Shown one piece after another: positions 18,750 to 26,664 of a DNA stretch of 64,000 nt. Both the position numbers and the translations under genes were made by a program. The DNA is from Chitinophagaceae bacterium DXS (lineage in GTDB: Bacteria > Bacteroidota > Bacteroidia > Chitinophagales > Chitinophagaceae): assembly GCA_030345135.1 (NCBI GenBank), contig CP128386.1:1200621-1264620 (forward strand). Direction: 5' to 3'. A model generated the notes under the pieces. That model was not told where the DNA came from, searched no databases, and worked only from the letters and a program-made list of their open reading frames with translations. Positions within the stretch are counted from its first letter, which is position 1. Each line of letters opens with the position of its first letter.

Positions 18750-18903
18750 ATAGATGCTCCCCGAAGATGGAACAGGGTGATTTGCGTTTGGAAATAAGAT
18801 TAGTTAGTTTGCACTTTTATTTTGAAATACCAGTAAAACAAAGGTTTCTTTTCAAAAGTCAGCTTAAAAAAGCCCCGATGGTGATATGATGAATTGCAAC
18901 CCT
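18750..18903 (-). promoter_or_regulatory. thr leader region between leader peptide and thrA
   Basis: 154 bp of probable leader RNA. A hairpin CAACCC-TGTAAA-GGGTTG (18897-18914) has the leader-peptide stop codon in its loop. Further on lies CATCGGGGCTTTTTT (18866-18880 on the minus strand), which looks like the 3' half of an intrinsic terminator. I could not find a clean 5' arm for it, so the attenuator fold is not proven. Confidence 0.5.
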
Positions 18904-18987
18904 TTACAGGGTTGTAATAATAATTGTAGTTGTAGCTGAAATAGCTACAGGCGTTGATGAGAAGATATGGTAGTTAGAAGTTGTCAT
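18904..18987 (-). CDS. thrL: candidate thr operon leader peptide
   Basis: A 27-codon frame on the minus strand upstream of thrA begins MTTSNYHIF and ends ATTTIIITTL before TAA. It has 8 threonine and 5 isoleucine codons, with eight consecutive Thr/Ile codons (18910-18933) just before the final Leu and stop. The upstream sequence is A-rich (TAAAAAAATG), as is usual for Bacteroidota starts. A hairpin TGTAGCT-ATTTC-AGCTACA (18931-18949) precedes the Thr/Ile run and a second hairpin overlaps the stop. This is the classic layout of the thrABC attenuator leader of enterobacteria. The caveat is that short hairpins of this kind also occur in dispersed repeats. Confidence 0.7.
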   Translation of the reverse strand: MTTSNYHIFSSTPVAISATTTIIITTL

Positions 18988-19202
18988 TTTTTTATAACGG
19001 TGGTGAAGTTAAGCGACCGTATTTTTATAACAAGCGTTAGTATCAATGTTTTTTGCTTTTAAACAAAATATCTGCTGAATTAGCCGTTTGCAGGTTGAAT
19101 TAAAAAATCAGCCGGAATTACACCGATTGCATCAATTACGCAATCGTTTGATATTATTTTTTGGGTGAACAATGAGTAATATAGCAAACGATTATTTGCG
19201 CC

Positions 19203-19820
19203 GTGACTGAAAACAATACACCACAGCTTTTATTCCAGCAACTTGCCAACGGAGACCAGCGATCGCTTGAAATGCTTTACAAGATGTATTATTCACGCCT
19301 GACCGGATTTGTTACAGGGTTTGTAAAGAACAAGGAATCTGCTGAAGAAGTTGTGTCTGATGTTTTTGTAAGCATCTGGCAGCAACGGGAAAAACTACCA
19401 TCCATAGAGCATCCATCTACTTATCTTTTTACCTGTGCAAGAAACGCAGCACTCAATTACATCCGCAAGTTTGGTAACAGCAGGGTTGTTTTTATGGAAG
19501 ATAGCGGCTGCGCGGTATTAACCGAAAATACCGATCCATCAAAAGAGCTTGAAAAGAAAGAGCTCATGATAAAAATGGATCGTGCTATCGAGTCCCTTCC
19601 ACTGCAGTGCAAAACAATTTTCAGGCTCGTCAAAGAACAAGGCTTTAAGTGCCGCGAAGTCGCAGAAATAATGAATCTTTCTACACGTACTGTTGAAACG
19701 CAAGTATACAAAGCTGTTAAAAAGCTGGATGAAGTACTATCCGAACGCCACACGTCATCTAATAAGCCATCGAACAAGGGCTCTTTTTTCTCCCTATTAT
19801 TTTTTTTCTCTTTTTTTTAA
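19203..19820 (+). CDS. ECF RNA polymerase sigma factor (FecI-like)
   Basis: 205 residues, GTG start. Sigma-70 region 2 is at about 25-90 (LYKMYYSRLTGFV, EEVVSDVFVSIWQQ) and region 4 at about 130-180, with the helix-turn-helix CREVAEIMNLSTRTVETQVY. A short linker replaces regions 1 and 3, as in all ECF factors. The C-terminus is phenylalanine-rich (LLFFFSFF). It is followed by a FecR anti-sigma gene and a SusC receptor with an STN domain, the standard cell-surface signalling cascade of Bacteroidota polysaccharide loci. It probably drives susC-susD transcription when the receptor binds its glycan. Confidence 0.93.
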   Translation: MTENNTPQLLFQQLANGDQRSLEMLYKMYYSRLTGFVTGFVKNKESAEEVVSDVFVSIWQQREKLPSIEHPSTYLFTCARNAALNYIRKFGNSRVVFMEDSGCAVLTENTDPSKELEKKELMIKMDRAIESLPLQCKTIFRLVKEQGFKCREVAEIMNLSTRTVETQVYKAVKKLDEVLSERHTSSNKPSNKGSFFSLLFFFSFF

Positions 19821-19925
19821 TTCCGCGTACGTAGTTTTTCAAAAACGCGTGTCTGTATAGTTGCGCATAACAATCAACAACGTTTTCTGAAAGGGGCAAA
19901 CATCGCCTGTTTTAGAGTAACAAGA

Positions 19926-21035
19926 TTGAATAACCTAATGCCCAAGGGCAATTATCAGACTGATATGGACAATGATCAATTTTTGCTACTTGTGAGTAAA
20001 CACATGGCCGGAACCATTCTTCCTGAGGAAACTGAGTTGCTGCAAAAAACAATTGAGACGGATAGCAATTACAAAGAGAAGTTTGTTCTGCTGGAAGAAT
20101 ATTGTTCGCAGAACAAGCAGGAAGAAGCGATGGCACAATATGCCTTTGACAAGATATTGGCGAGAATAAAAAATGCAGACCTTGTTGAGACAGCACCTGT
20201 GCGCAGGATGTCTACGTGGCGAAAAATCGTGATAGCCGGCGCGGCAGCTGCAGTTGTCATCATGGTGGTATTGGTAACTTTTTTAGTAAAACACAATACA
20301 CTACAGCGCGACGTGGTGCTTGCTAACAAAGAGATACATAACGATGTTGGGAAACAATCAATGCTTACACTGGATGATGGCACAAAGATCTGGTTGAATG
20401 AAAGAAGCAAGGTTTCTTATAATGATGCGTTTGGTAAAACCCGCAGGGAAATATATCTGAGCGGCGAAGCTTTTTTTGACGTAGCTAAAAATGAGCATGT
20501 GCCATTGGTTATTCATGCCCGGAACATTGACATCAGGGTTAAGGGAACGGCCTTCAATGTTTCAGCGTATAATGAAGATGATGTTATCGAAACATCTTTA
20601 ATACGTGGCATTGTAGAGGTTGTAAACAAAGCCGACGCTGACAGGGCTATTATTCTAAAGCCAAATGAAAAACTGGTAATAAAAGCAGTGAACTCGTCGG
20701 GTGGAGAGGCTGTGAAAAAGCTGCAGGATGAGGCAGTAACCCAATCGTACACAATTCAATCATTGCATGTAGAGCCTACGAGTTCACTTGTGCCCGAATT
20801 ATCCTGGATGAATAAAAAGCTGGTTTTTTACAAAGAGAGCTTTGATAAACTGGTCGAAAAAATGGAACGCCGCTACCTTGTTAAAATTCATATTGTTGAT
20901 GCAGATCTAAAGCAACAAAAATTCACCGGTGTTTTTGACACGGAAAGTCTTGACCAGGCGTTAAAGGCGCTGCAATACTCGTACTACTTTAAATATTCAA
21001 TAAAAAACAAAGAAGTATTTATCACCAAAAACTAA
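19926..21035 (+). CDS. FecR-family anti-sigma factor
   Basis: Inner-membrane regulator holding the adjacent ECF sigma factor inactive. The upstream-most start is TTG (19926); ATG at 19938 or at 19965 (MDNDQFLLL) is more likely. The N-terminal cytoplasmic part (about 14-98) is followed by one membrane segment (101-121, numbered from 19926), a periplasmic FecR domain (about 135-230, with LDDGTKIWLNERSKV and FDVAKNEHVPL) and a C-terminal DUF4974 (about 297-369) that contacts the STN domain of the receptor. It lies 105 bp after the sigma gene on the same strand. Confidence 0.92.
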   Translation: MNNLMPKGNYQTDMDNDQFLLLVSKHMAGTILPEETELLQKTIETDSNYKEKFVLLEEYCSQNKQEEAMAQYAFDKILARIKNADLVETAPVRRMSTWRKIVIAGAAAAVVIMVVLVTFLVKHNTLQRDVVLANKEIHNDVGKQSMLTLDDGTKIWLNERSKVSYNDAFGKTRREIYLSGEAFFDVAKNEHVPLVIHARNIDIRVKGTAFNVSAYNEDDVIETSLIRGIVEVVNKADADRAIILKPNEKLVIKAVNSSGGEAVKKLQDEAVTQSYTIQSLHVEPTSSLVPELSWMNKKLVFYKESFDKLVEKMERRYLVKIHIVDADLKQQKFTGVFDTESLDQALKALQYSYYFKYSIKNKEVFITKN

Positions 21036-21080
21036 TGCATTAAAAATCTACTGCCTATGACGTAAGGAGATACATAAAAA

Positions 21081-21101
21081 AGGGAGAACTGACTTCTCCC
21101 T
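21081..21101. terminator. stem-loop between fecR and susC
   Basis: An 8-bp stem AGGGAGAA/TTCTCCCT (21081-21088 with 21094-21101) with a 5-base loop. No T-run follows on the plus strand, so it may be an mRNA processing or stabilising structure. Confidence 0.45.
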
Positions 21102-21184
21102 AAGCCGGTAAATAAAGCGGAAAGCGGTTTACAGATTGGCGTCTACACCTCTTTCCTATTACTTAATTAACAGCATTTAAAATT

Positions 21185-24100
21185 ATGAAGAAAATCGCTT
21201 TGCTTGATCATCTGCCCCAAAAAAGGCAGGTGGTAAAAATTCTACTGCTTATGAAACTGGTAATGTTCCTGCTAACTGTTGTTTGCCTGCAGGCATATTC
21301 CAAAGGAATTTCCCAGGAAAAGATCAGCATTTCAGTTGAGAAAAAAAATCTGAAAGAAGTGCTGGCAATTATTCAGCAAAAAAGTGCGTACCGCATTTTA
21401 TATAACGACAATATTGTGGGTAATGACTGGCAGGTTACACTGTCTCTAAAGGATGCAAATGTTGCGGAAGTGCTCGAAAAAGTACTGGCCAATACATCGC
21501 TTAACTACAAATTGTTAGATAATAACCTGATTGTTATCAGCCAGTCTGCTTATGTTGCCAGGAATGTAATAAAGGGTTCTGTTGCGGACGACAAGGGTAA
21601 TCCGTTAGCAGGGGTGTCTGTTACTATTAAAAATTCACAAAGGGGCGTTGTTAGCTCTGCGGATGGCCTTTTTTCGATTGAGGCAGATAAGGGAGATATA
21701 TTGGAGTTTTCGCTCATCGGTCACAAGACCGTCACAATCGAAATTAAAAATGACAACGATCTGGCTGTTACACTCGCACAGGAAGCAGCAAGTCTTAATG
21801 ATATTATAGTTGTTGGATATGGTACACAAAAGAAAGGCGATCTGACCGGTTCTGTAGGTGTTGTTAAGACAGAGCAGGCTTTGAAATCAAGACCGGCAAC
21901 AAACGTTCAGGAACTGTTTGCAGGGTCTGTGCCCGGTTTGAATGTTACGAAAAGTTCCGGTGCAGTGGGGTCGGGAGGAAGCCTGAATATTCGCGGCGTA
22001 TCTACAATAGGAGGCAGTTCCGGGGTATTGGTATTGATAGATGGAACACCCGGAAATATTTACACCCTAAACCCTAATGATATAGAAAGTGTTTCGGTAC
22101 TGAAGGATGCTGCATCTGCTGCTATCTATGGATCGCGAGCTGCAAACGGCGTATTGCTCATTACTACCAAAACAGGCAAAGGCGTTATTAACAGTAAGCC
22201 GGTAGTTGAGGTAGCGTCAAGCGTAGGTTTGCAAAGCCCCCAATTTAGATTGGATTTTGTTGGTGCGGCTGATTATATGAAGTTGTGGGATCAGGCACTG
22301 GTTAATGATGGCAAAGATCCATTGTATGGAGAGCAGGGGCTTGCAGACCTTAAGGCGGGCAAGTATGCCGACAATAAATGGTACAAAGAGATCTATAAAA
22401 AGAGTACCATCATCAACAATAACTACATGTCAGTTTCGGGTAAGGCGGATTACATCACCTATAGAATCTCCGGTTCTTATGATTACCAGGATGGAACATT
22501 GCCTAATAATAATTACAACCGGTACATCATCCGTCCCGATCTCTCGATAAAGCTTGCAAAAAATCTTACACTGGGTGCAAATGTGCAGTACACTGAAACA
22601 AAAATTAATCAGCCCCAGGGTGGAACAGAGATCTGGCAAACGCAGTCGGCAAGAGTTTCTCCCATCAGCTTTATCTATAACAAACAAGGTCAGTATGGTG
22701 CAGGATCAGCTATGGCGGGCAATCCCATTGCCGGCGTGAACGAAGGTGGTTATAATCTGCAAAAGGTGAAGGAGCTGCTGAACATTTTTGATCTCACCTA
22801 TACACCTGTTAAAAACCTTAACCTGAAAGGAAGCTTTTCATCTTATTCATTTGATTCACGTACAACAAATAAGGTGAACACGTACAACCTGTATAATGAT
22901 GACGGCACCATTTATTCCGTGCAAAACCAGGTAAACAGCCTTAGTGAAGCATCTGGCAATAACAGGCGCAACATGCTGCAATTAACAGCGGATTATGGCG
23001 TTCAGGTTAATCGTCATAGTATAAAAGCGCTTGTAGGCTATTCGCAGGAGTATTACAAACAAACTTCGTTCTCCGCCTCCAGGGACAATATGCCGTTTGA
23101 TGGTATAGATGTGCTTGATGTAGGTATAGCAAACAAGCAAAATAACGGAACTGCAAGCGATGTGGCTATTCAGTCGGTTTTTGGAAGAATTAACTATGAT
23201 TATGACGGAAAGTATTTGTTGCAGGTTAATGCAAGAGGAGACGGATCGTCACGTTTTGCTCCTGGTCACAGGTGGGGTTATTTCCCCTCTTTCTCGGCAG
23301 GATGGAATATGCATCGTGAAAAATTTCTTAGTGATGTTAAGTGGCTTTCCCAGTTAAAGCTTCGTGCATCGTGGGGTACATTGGGCGATGCTGAAAAAGT
23401 GGCGTATTATCCAACAGCCGCGGTGCTGGCTTTTTCACCAAATATCTATGCTTTTAACGGGGCAATCGTGCCAGGTGCATGGAACAATGTTGCGGTAAAT
23501 CCAAATATAACATGGGAAAAAGCAGAAGTAACCAACTTTGGTGTAGACGCGGGTTTCTTTAAGCAGAAACTGCAGGTAACCGTAGAGTATTTTATCAATA
23601 AGCGCAGTAATATTTTGTACCAGGCACCCGTACCAACGGAGTTTGGCTTGCCGGCGCCGTTGAGCAACCTGCTTAAAATGCAAAACAAAGGGCTTGATGC
23701 ATCTGTAAGTTACAATGACAGAAGCGGTAATTTTTATTGGGGTATTGATGCCAATGCAAGCTTCTCCCGTAACAAGGTGCTTGACCTGCATGGCACTGGT
23801 CCATGGATAGGTGGCAGCACTTATACGGCTGAAGGATTGCCTTACAATCTTCCTTATGGCCTACAGGCCGTAGGTTTGTTCCAGAGTGATGCTGATGTTG
23901 CAAAAAATCCTTCACAGGGAACCAACGTGTTTGCAGGCAACATCCAGTATAAAAATCAGAATGGAGATAACCAGATTGATGGCAGCGACAGGATTATTCT
24001 CAATAAAAATGTAGTGCCCATTAACTACGGTTCTAATTTAAGTTTTGGATGGAAGAATATTGACTTATCTATGAACCTGTATGGTGTATATAATCAATAT

Positions 24101-24469
24101 CGATACATGCAGGGATATGAAGGATGGGCATTTTATCTTTCTCAGAATGCGCGCCCTATGCACATGGATGCGTGGACTCCGCAAAATCCTAATGCATCTT
24201 ACCCGAGATTGTCTATCCAATATACGTCCAATGATACAAAGTATTCAAGTTACTGGTTGAGAAAAGCATCTTACCTCAAACTGCAGAACCTTCAGGTGGG
24301 CTATACGCTGCCAAGGCAGGTATTGAGCAAAATGCATGTGAACTATGTACGTTTTTATGTGTCAGCGCAAAACCTGGCCACGCTCACAAATTACCCGGGG
24401 TTTGATCCGGAAGGTAATTATTATCCAATCTCAAGAACGGTATCATTTGGCGTAAATCTTAAATTCTAA
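21185..24469 (+). CDS. SusC/RagA-type TonB-linked outer membrane receptor
   Basis: 1094 residues; imports a bound glycan or oligosaccharide across the outer membrane using TonB energy. Domains in order: signal region (hydrophobic about 19-36), STN signalling domain (about 45-115), carboxypeptidase-regulatory-like domain (about 128-200), TonB-linked signature DIIVVGYGTQKKGDLTGSV (about 206-224), plug with LIDGTPGNIYTLNPNDIES, then a 22-strand barrel ending VSFGVNLKF. The STN domain shows it also signals to the FecR anti-sigma encoded just upstream. It is followed 5 bp later by its SusD partner. The substrate is not evident; GH116 downstream suggests a beta-glucoside or beta-xyloside. Confidence 0.96.
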   Translation: MKKIALLDHLPQKRQVVKILLLMKLVMFLLTVVCLQAYSKGISQEKISISVEKKNLKEVLAIIQQKSAYRILYNDNIVGNDWQVTLSLKDANVAEVLEKVLANTSLNYKLLDNNLIVISQSAYVARNVIKGSVADDKGNPLAGVSVTIKNSQRGVVSSADGLFSIEADKGDILEFSLIGHKTVTIEIKNDNDLAVTLAQEAASLNDIIVVGYGTQKKGDLTGSVGVVKTEQALKSRPATNVQELFAGSVPGLNVTKSSGAVGSGGSLNIRGVSTIGGSSGVLVLIDGTPGNIYTLNPNDIESVSVLKDAASAAIYGSRAANGVLLITTKTGKGVINSKPVVEVASSVGLQSPQFRLDFVGAADYMKLWDQALVNDGKDPLYGEQGLADLKAGKYADNKWYKEIYKKSTIINNNYMSVSGKADYITYRISGSYDYQDGTLPNNNYNRYIIRPDLSIKLAKNLTLGANVQYTETKINQPQGGTEIWQTQSARVSPISFIYNKQGQYGAGSAMAGNPIAGVNEGGYNLQKVKELLNIFDLTYTPVKNLNLKGSFSSYSFDSRTTNKVNTYNLYNDDGTIYSVQNQVNSLSEASGNNRRNMLQLTADYGVQVNRHSIKALVGYSQEYYKQTSFSASRDNMPFDGIDVLDVGIANKQNNGTASDVAIQSVFGRINYDYDGKYLLQVNARGDGSSRFAPGHRWGYFPSFSAGWNMHREKFLSDVKWLSQLKLRASWGTLGDAEKVAYYPTAAVLAFSPNIYAFNGAIVPGAWNNVAVNPNITWEKAEVTNFGVDAGFFKQKLQVTVEYFINKRSNILYQAPVPTEFGLPAPLSNLLKMQNKGLDASVSYNDRSGNFYWGIDANASFSRNKVLDLHGTGPWIGGSTYTAEGLPYNLPYGLQAVGLFQSDADVAKNPSQGTNVFAGNIQYKNQNGDNQIDGSDRIILNKNVVPINYGSNLSFGWKNIDLSMNLYGVYNQYRYMQGYEGWAFYLSQNARPMHMDAWTPQNPNASYPRLSIQYTSNDTKYSSYWLRKASYLKLQNLQVGYTLPRQVLSKMHVNYVRFYVSAQNLATLTNYPGFDPEGNYYPISRTVSFGVNLKF

Positions 24470-24474
24470 CTACC

Positions 24475-26109
24475 ATGAAGAGGCTTTTATATATCATCAT
24501 ACCTGTTGTAGGTCTGTTTGCAGCAGGATGCAACAAGTTTTTAGATCGCCAACCGCTGGCGCAGGCATCAGAGAGTACATTCTGGAAAACCGCAGCTGAT
24601 GCAGATAAAGGATTAAATGCGGTCTATTCTACACTTCCTGACAGCCGTGATTTCTGGCGCGATTGCCATAGCGATAATTCTGTTATGACGAATGCATGGG
24701 GTGAAGGAGGAATGGGTTATATCTGCCAGGGTACACAATCCCCGACAGATGGTTATATCAGTGAGGAATGGGCATATAGCAAATTGCGAATGGCACTTTA
24801 TTTTTTGGACAAACTAAAAGGTATGTCCATTGATGAGAATTTGAAAAAACGTTATGAAGGTGAAGCGAGATTTATTTTGGCCATCCGTTATTTCCGTATG
24901 GTGAGATTGTTTGGCGATATTCCGCTAATCAAGGAAGCTCCAGTCAGCCTGGAGGACGCAGCACTACCGAGAAGTCCGGCAAGTGAAGTGTTGAATTATG
25001 TAATTAGCAATGTAGAAACTGCTGTGGCAAATTTACCCGTTACTTATCCAAATAACGATGCGGGGAGAATAACGAAAGGTGCTGCATTAATGCTCAAGGC
25101 AGATGTTTACCTGTACATGGCGAGCATTAAGAAATTTCATCAGAACCAGGACGATGCCAGTCTTTGGAAACAGGCAGCAGATGCAGCACAGACGGTAATT
25201 GATCTTGGTGCAGGGTATGATCTGGAAAGTGATTATTCTTATCTCTTTAAACACGAATCAAATAACAATAATAAAGAAGTGATCCTGGCTTATCAGTATG
25301 TGAAAAACGAGATCACCAATATGTTGCCGGTACTGGCTTCTCCAACTGGAACCGGTATAACAGGAGAGGGCTGGGCTAGCTTTTGCCCCACAAGAGATCT
25401 CGTAGATTCTTATTTGTGTACAGACGGTAAGTCTATTAAAACATCTTCGTTGTATGATAAGAATAATCCGTGGGCAAATCGTGATAAACGCCTGCAGCAG
25501 ACATTCCTTTTGCCGGGTGTGCCATGTCTCAGACCAGACGGAACATATCAGCCTTATCAGCCACATCCTTCTTACGGAAATCCCGAGCGCATGAACAACG
25601 AAGGTGGAGGCCTTACCGGATACATGTATTTGAAGTTTGCTGAGCCAACCAATCCTGATCCGGAAAATGCGTATATGAACTTTCCTTTGTACCGCTTTGC
25701 TGAAACTTATCTGATGCTGGCAGAAGCATTAAATGAATACGAGCCGGGCAATGGAAAAATTGCATGGGCAATGGATAAGGTACGTGCGAGATCTGGTCTT
25801 CCGGGAGTAGATGACCTGCAGGGTAATCAATCTGCAATGCGTGATGCTATTCGTGAAGAACGTCGCCATGAATTTGTTGCTGAGCATAAACGTTATTTCG
25901 ATATTCTTCGTTGGAAAATTGCAGAGAATGTATTGAATAAGCCGGCCTACGGCATTAACAGTAATGTGAATGACCCGATCGGTGACTGGTCAAAGCCGCA
26001 GTTTATGGCCCAGAACCGTGTCTTCGATCCCAATAAGCATTACCTGTGGCCCGTACCCCAAACGGCGCTTGATAAGAACAAGAACCTGACACAGAATAAG
26101 GGTTGGTAA
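24475..26109 (+). CDS. RagB/SusD-family glycan-binding lipoprotein
   Basis: 544 residues; surface lipoprotein that forms the lid of the SusC channel. The signal peptide ends in the lipobox FAAGC with Cys19. The SusD fold shows LNAVYSTLPDSRDFWRD early, the TPR-like RYEGEARFILAIRYF block (about 121-135), and the C-terminal FPLYRFAETYLMLAEALNE and RHEFVAEHKRYFDILRW blocks typical of the family. It is coupled to susC by a 5-bp gap, so the pair is one transcript. A stem-loop at 26189 follows. Confidence 0.95.
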   Translation: MKRLLYIIIPVVGLFAAGCNKFLDRQPLAQASESTFWKTAADADKGLNAVYSTLPDSRDFWRDCHSDNSVMTNAWGEGGMGYICQGTQSPTDGYISEEWAYSKLRMALYFLDKLKGMSIDENLKKRYEGEARFILAIRYFRMVRLFGDIPLIKEAPVSLEDAALPRSPASEVLNYVISNVETAVANLPVTYPNNDAGRITKGAALMLKADVYLYMASIKKFHQNQDDASLWKQAADAAQTVIDLGAGYDLESDYSYLFKHESNNNNKEVILAYQYVKNEITNMLPVLASPTGTGITGEGWASFCPTRDLVDSYLCTDGKSIKTSSLYDKNNPWANRDKRLQQTFLLPGVPCLRPDGTYQPYQPHPSYGNPERMNNEGGGLTGYMYLKFAEPTNPDPENAYMNFPLYRFAETYLMLAEALNEYEPGNGKIAWAMDKVRARSGLPGVDDLQGNQSAMRDAIREERRHEFVAEHKRYFDILRWKIAENVLNKPAYGINSNVNDPIGDWSKPQFMAQNRVFDPNKHYLWPVPQTALDKNKNLTQNKGW

Positions 26110-26418
26110 TAGTGAATTGCGGCAAAGGAATGGTGAATATCAACTAATGTTGATTTGTGCGTCATTGCGAACTTGCAGAGGTGGCTAAGCCGTTGGATGA
26201 GTAAGTTGAATTTTTAATTCATTCAACGGCATTAGTCAGAAATACTTTGAACTTATAATTGCCTAACTCTGAATCTTTAAGAAATGATCCTAAAACCGAA
26301 TGTCACTAAACCGAATGTTGCAGCGCAGCAATCCTCGCCGTTTCACAAAATCATTAGCTGGAGTTAATGAGGATTTGCTATAGATGATTGATTCCGGTTC
26401 ATTGACAAAATAAATACT
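26110..26418. other. 309-bp gap after susD
   Basis: No gene is seen. It contains traces of AGTGAAT-type repeat next to the stop, the hairpin at 26189-26230, and a short direct repeat TAAAACCGAATGTCACTAAACCGAATG (positions about 26288-26315). GTCATTGCGAACTTGC at 26161 resembles a dispersed Bacteroidota repeat. Confidence 0.6.
26189..26230 (+). terminator. stem-loop downstream of susD
   Basis: A 12-bp stem GCCGTTGGATGA/TCATTCAACGGC (26189-26200 with 26219-26230, one G-T pair). The loop is T-rich but no T-run follows the stem, so termination here is uncertain. Confidence 0.5.
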
Positions 26419-26637
26419 ATGTTACGTGTAATAGCTTTTCTGCGTATTGTTGGCGTCGTTTGTTTGATGGTTTTTATTGGTTGTAAAATCCTGGGTTATC
26501 ATCAGGTGGCAAATTATGTTATCAGGGTAACCCTGGTTAGTTTTTCAGTAATTATCGCTTTACAGTTGTACTATAGGTATATCCGTGATTATTTTGGAAA
26601 AAAGGATGTTGATGCAGATGAATGTAATGTAAGTTGA
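26419..26637 (+). CDS. small two-segment membrane protein
   Basis: 72 residues with two hydrophobic segments (about 5-24 and 32-50) and a charged C-terminal tail (KKDVDADE). I do not recognise a family. It sits between susD and the GH116 gene on the same strand, 27 bp before the latter, so it is likely co-transcribed with it. A role in membrane anchoring or transport of the locus is only a guess. Confidence 0.65.
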   Translation: MLRVIAFLRIVGVVCLMVFIGCKILGYHQVANYVIRVTLVSFSVIIALQLYYRYIRDYFGKKDVDADECNVS

Positions 26638-26664
26638 CTTTAATTTGAAACTCAATAGAAAAAT

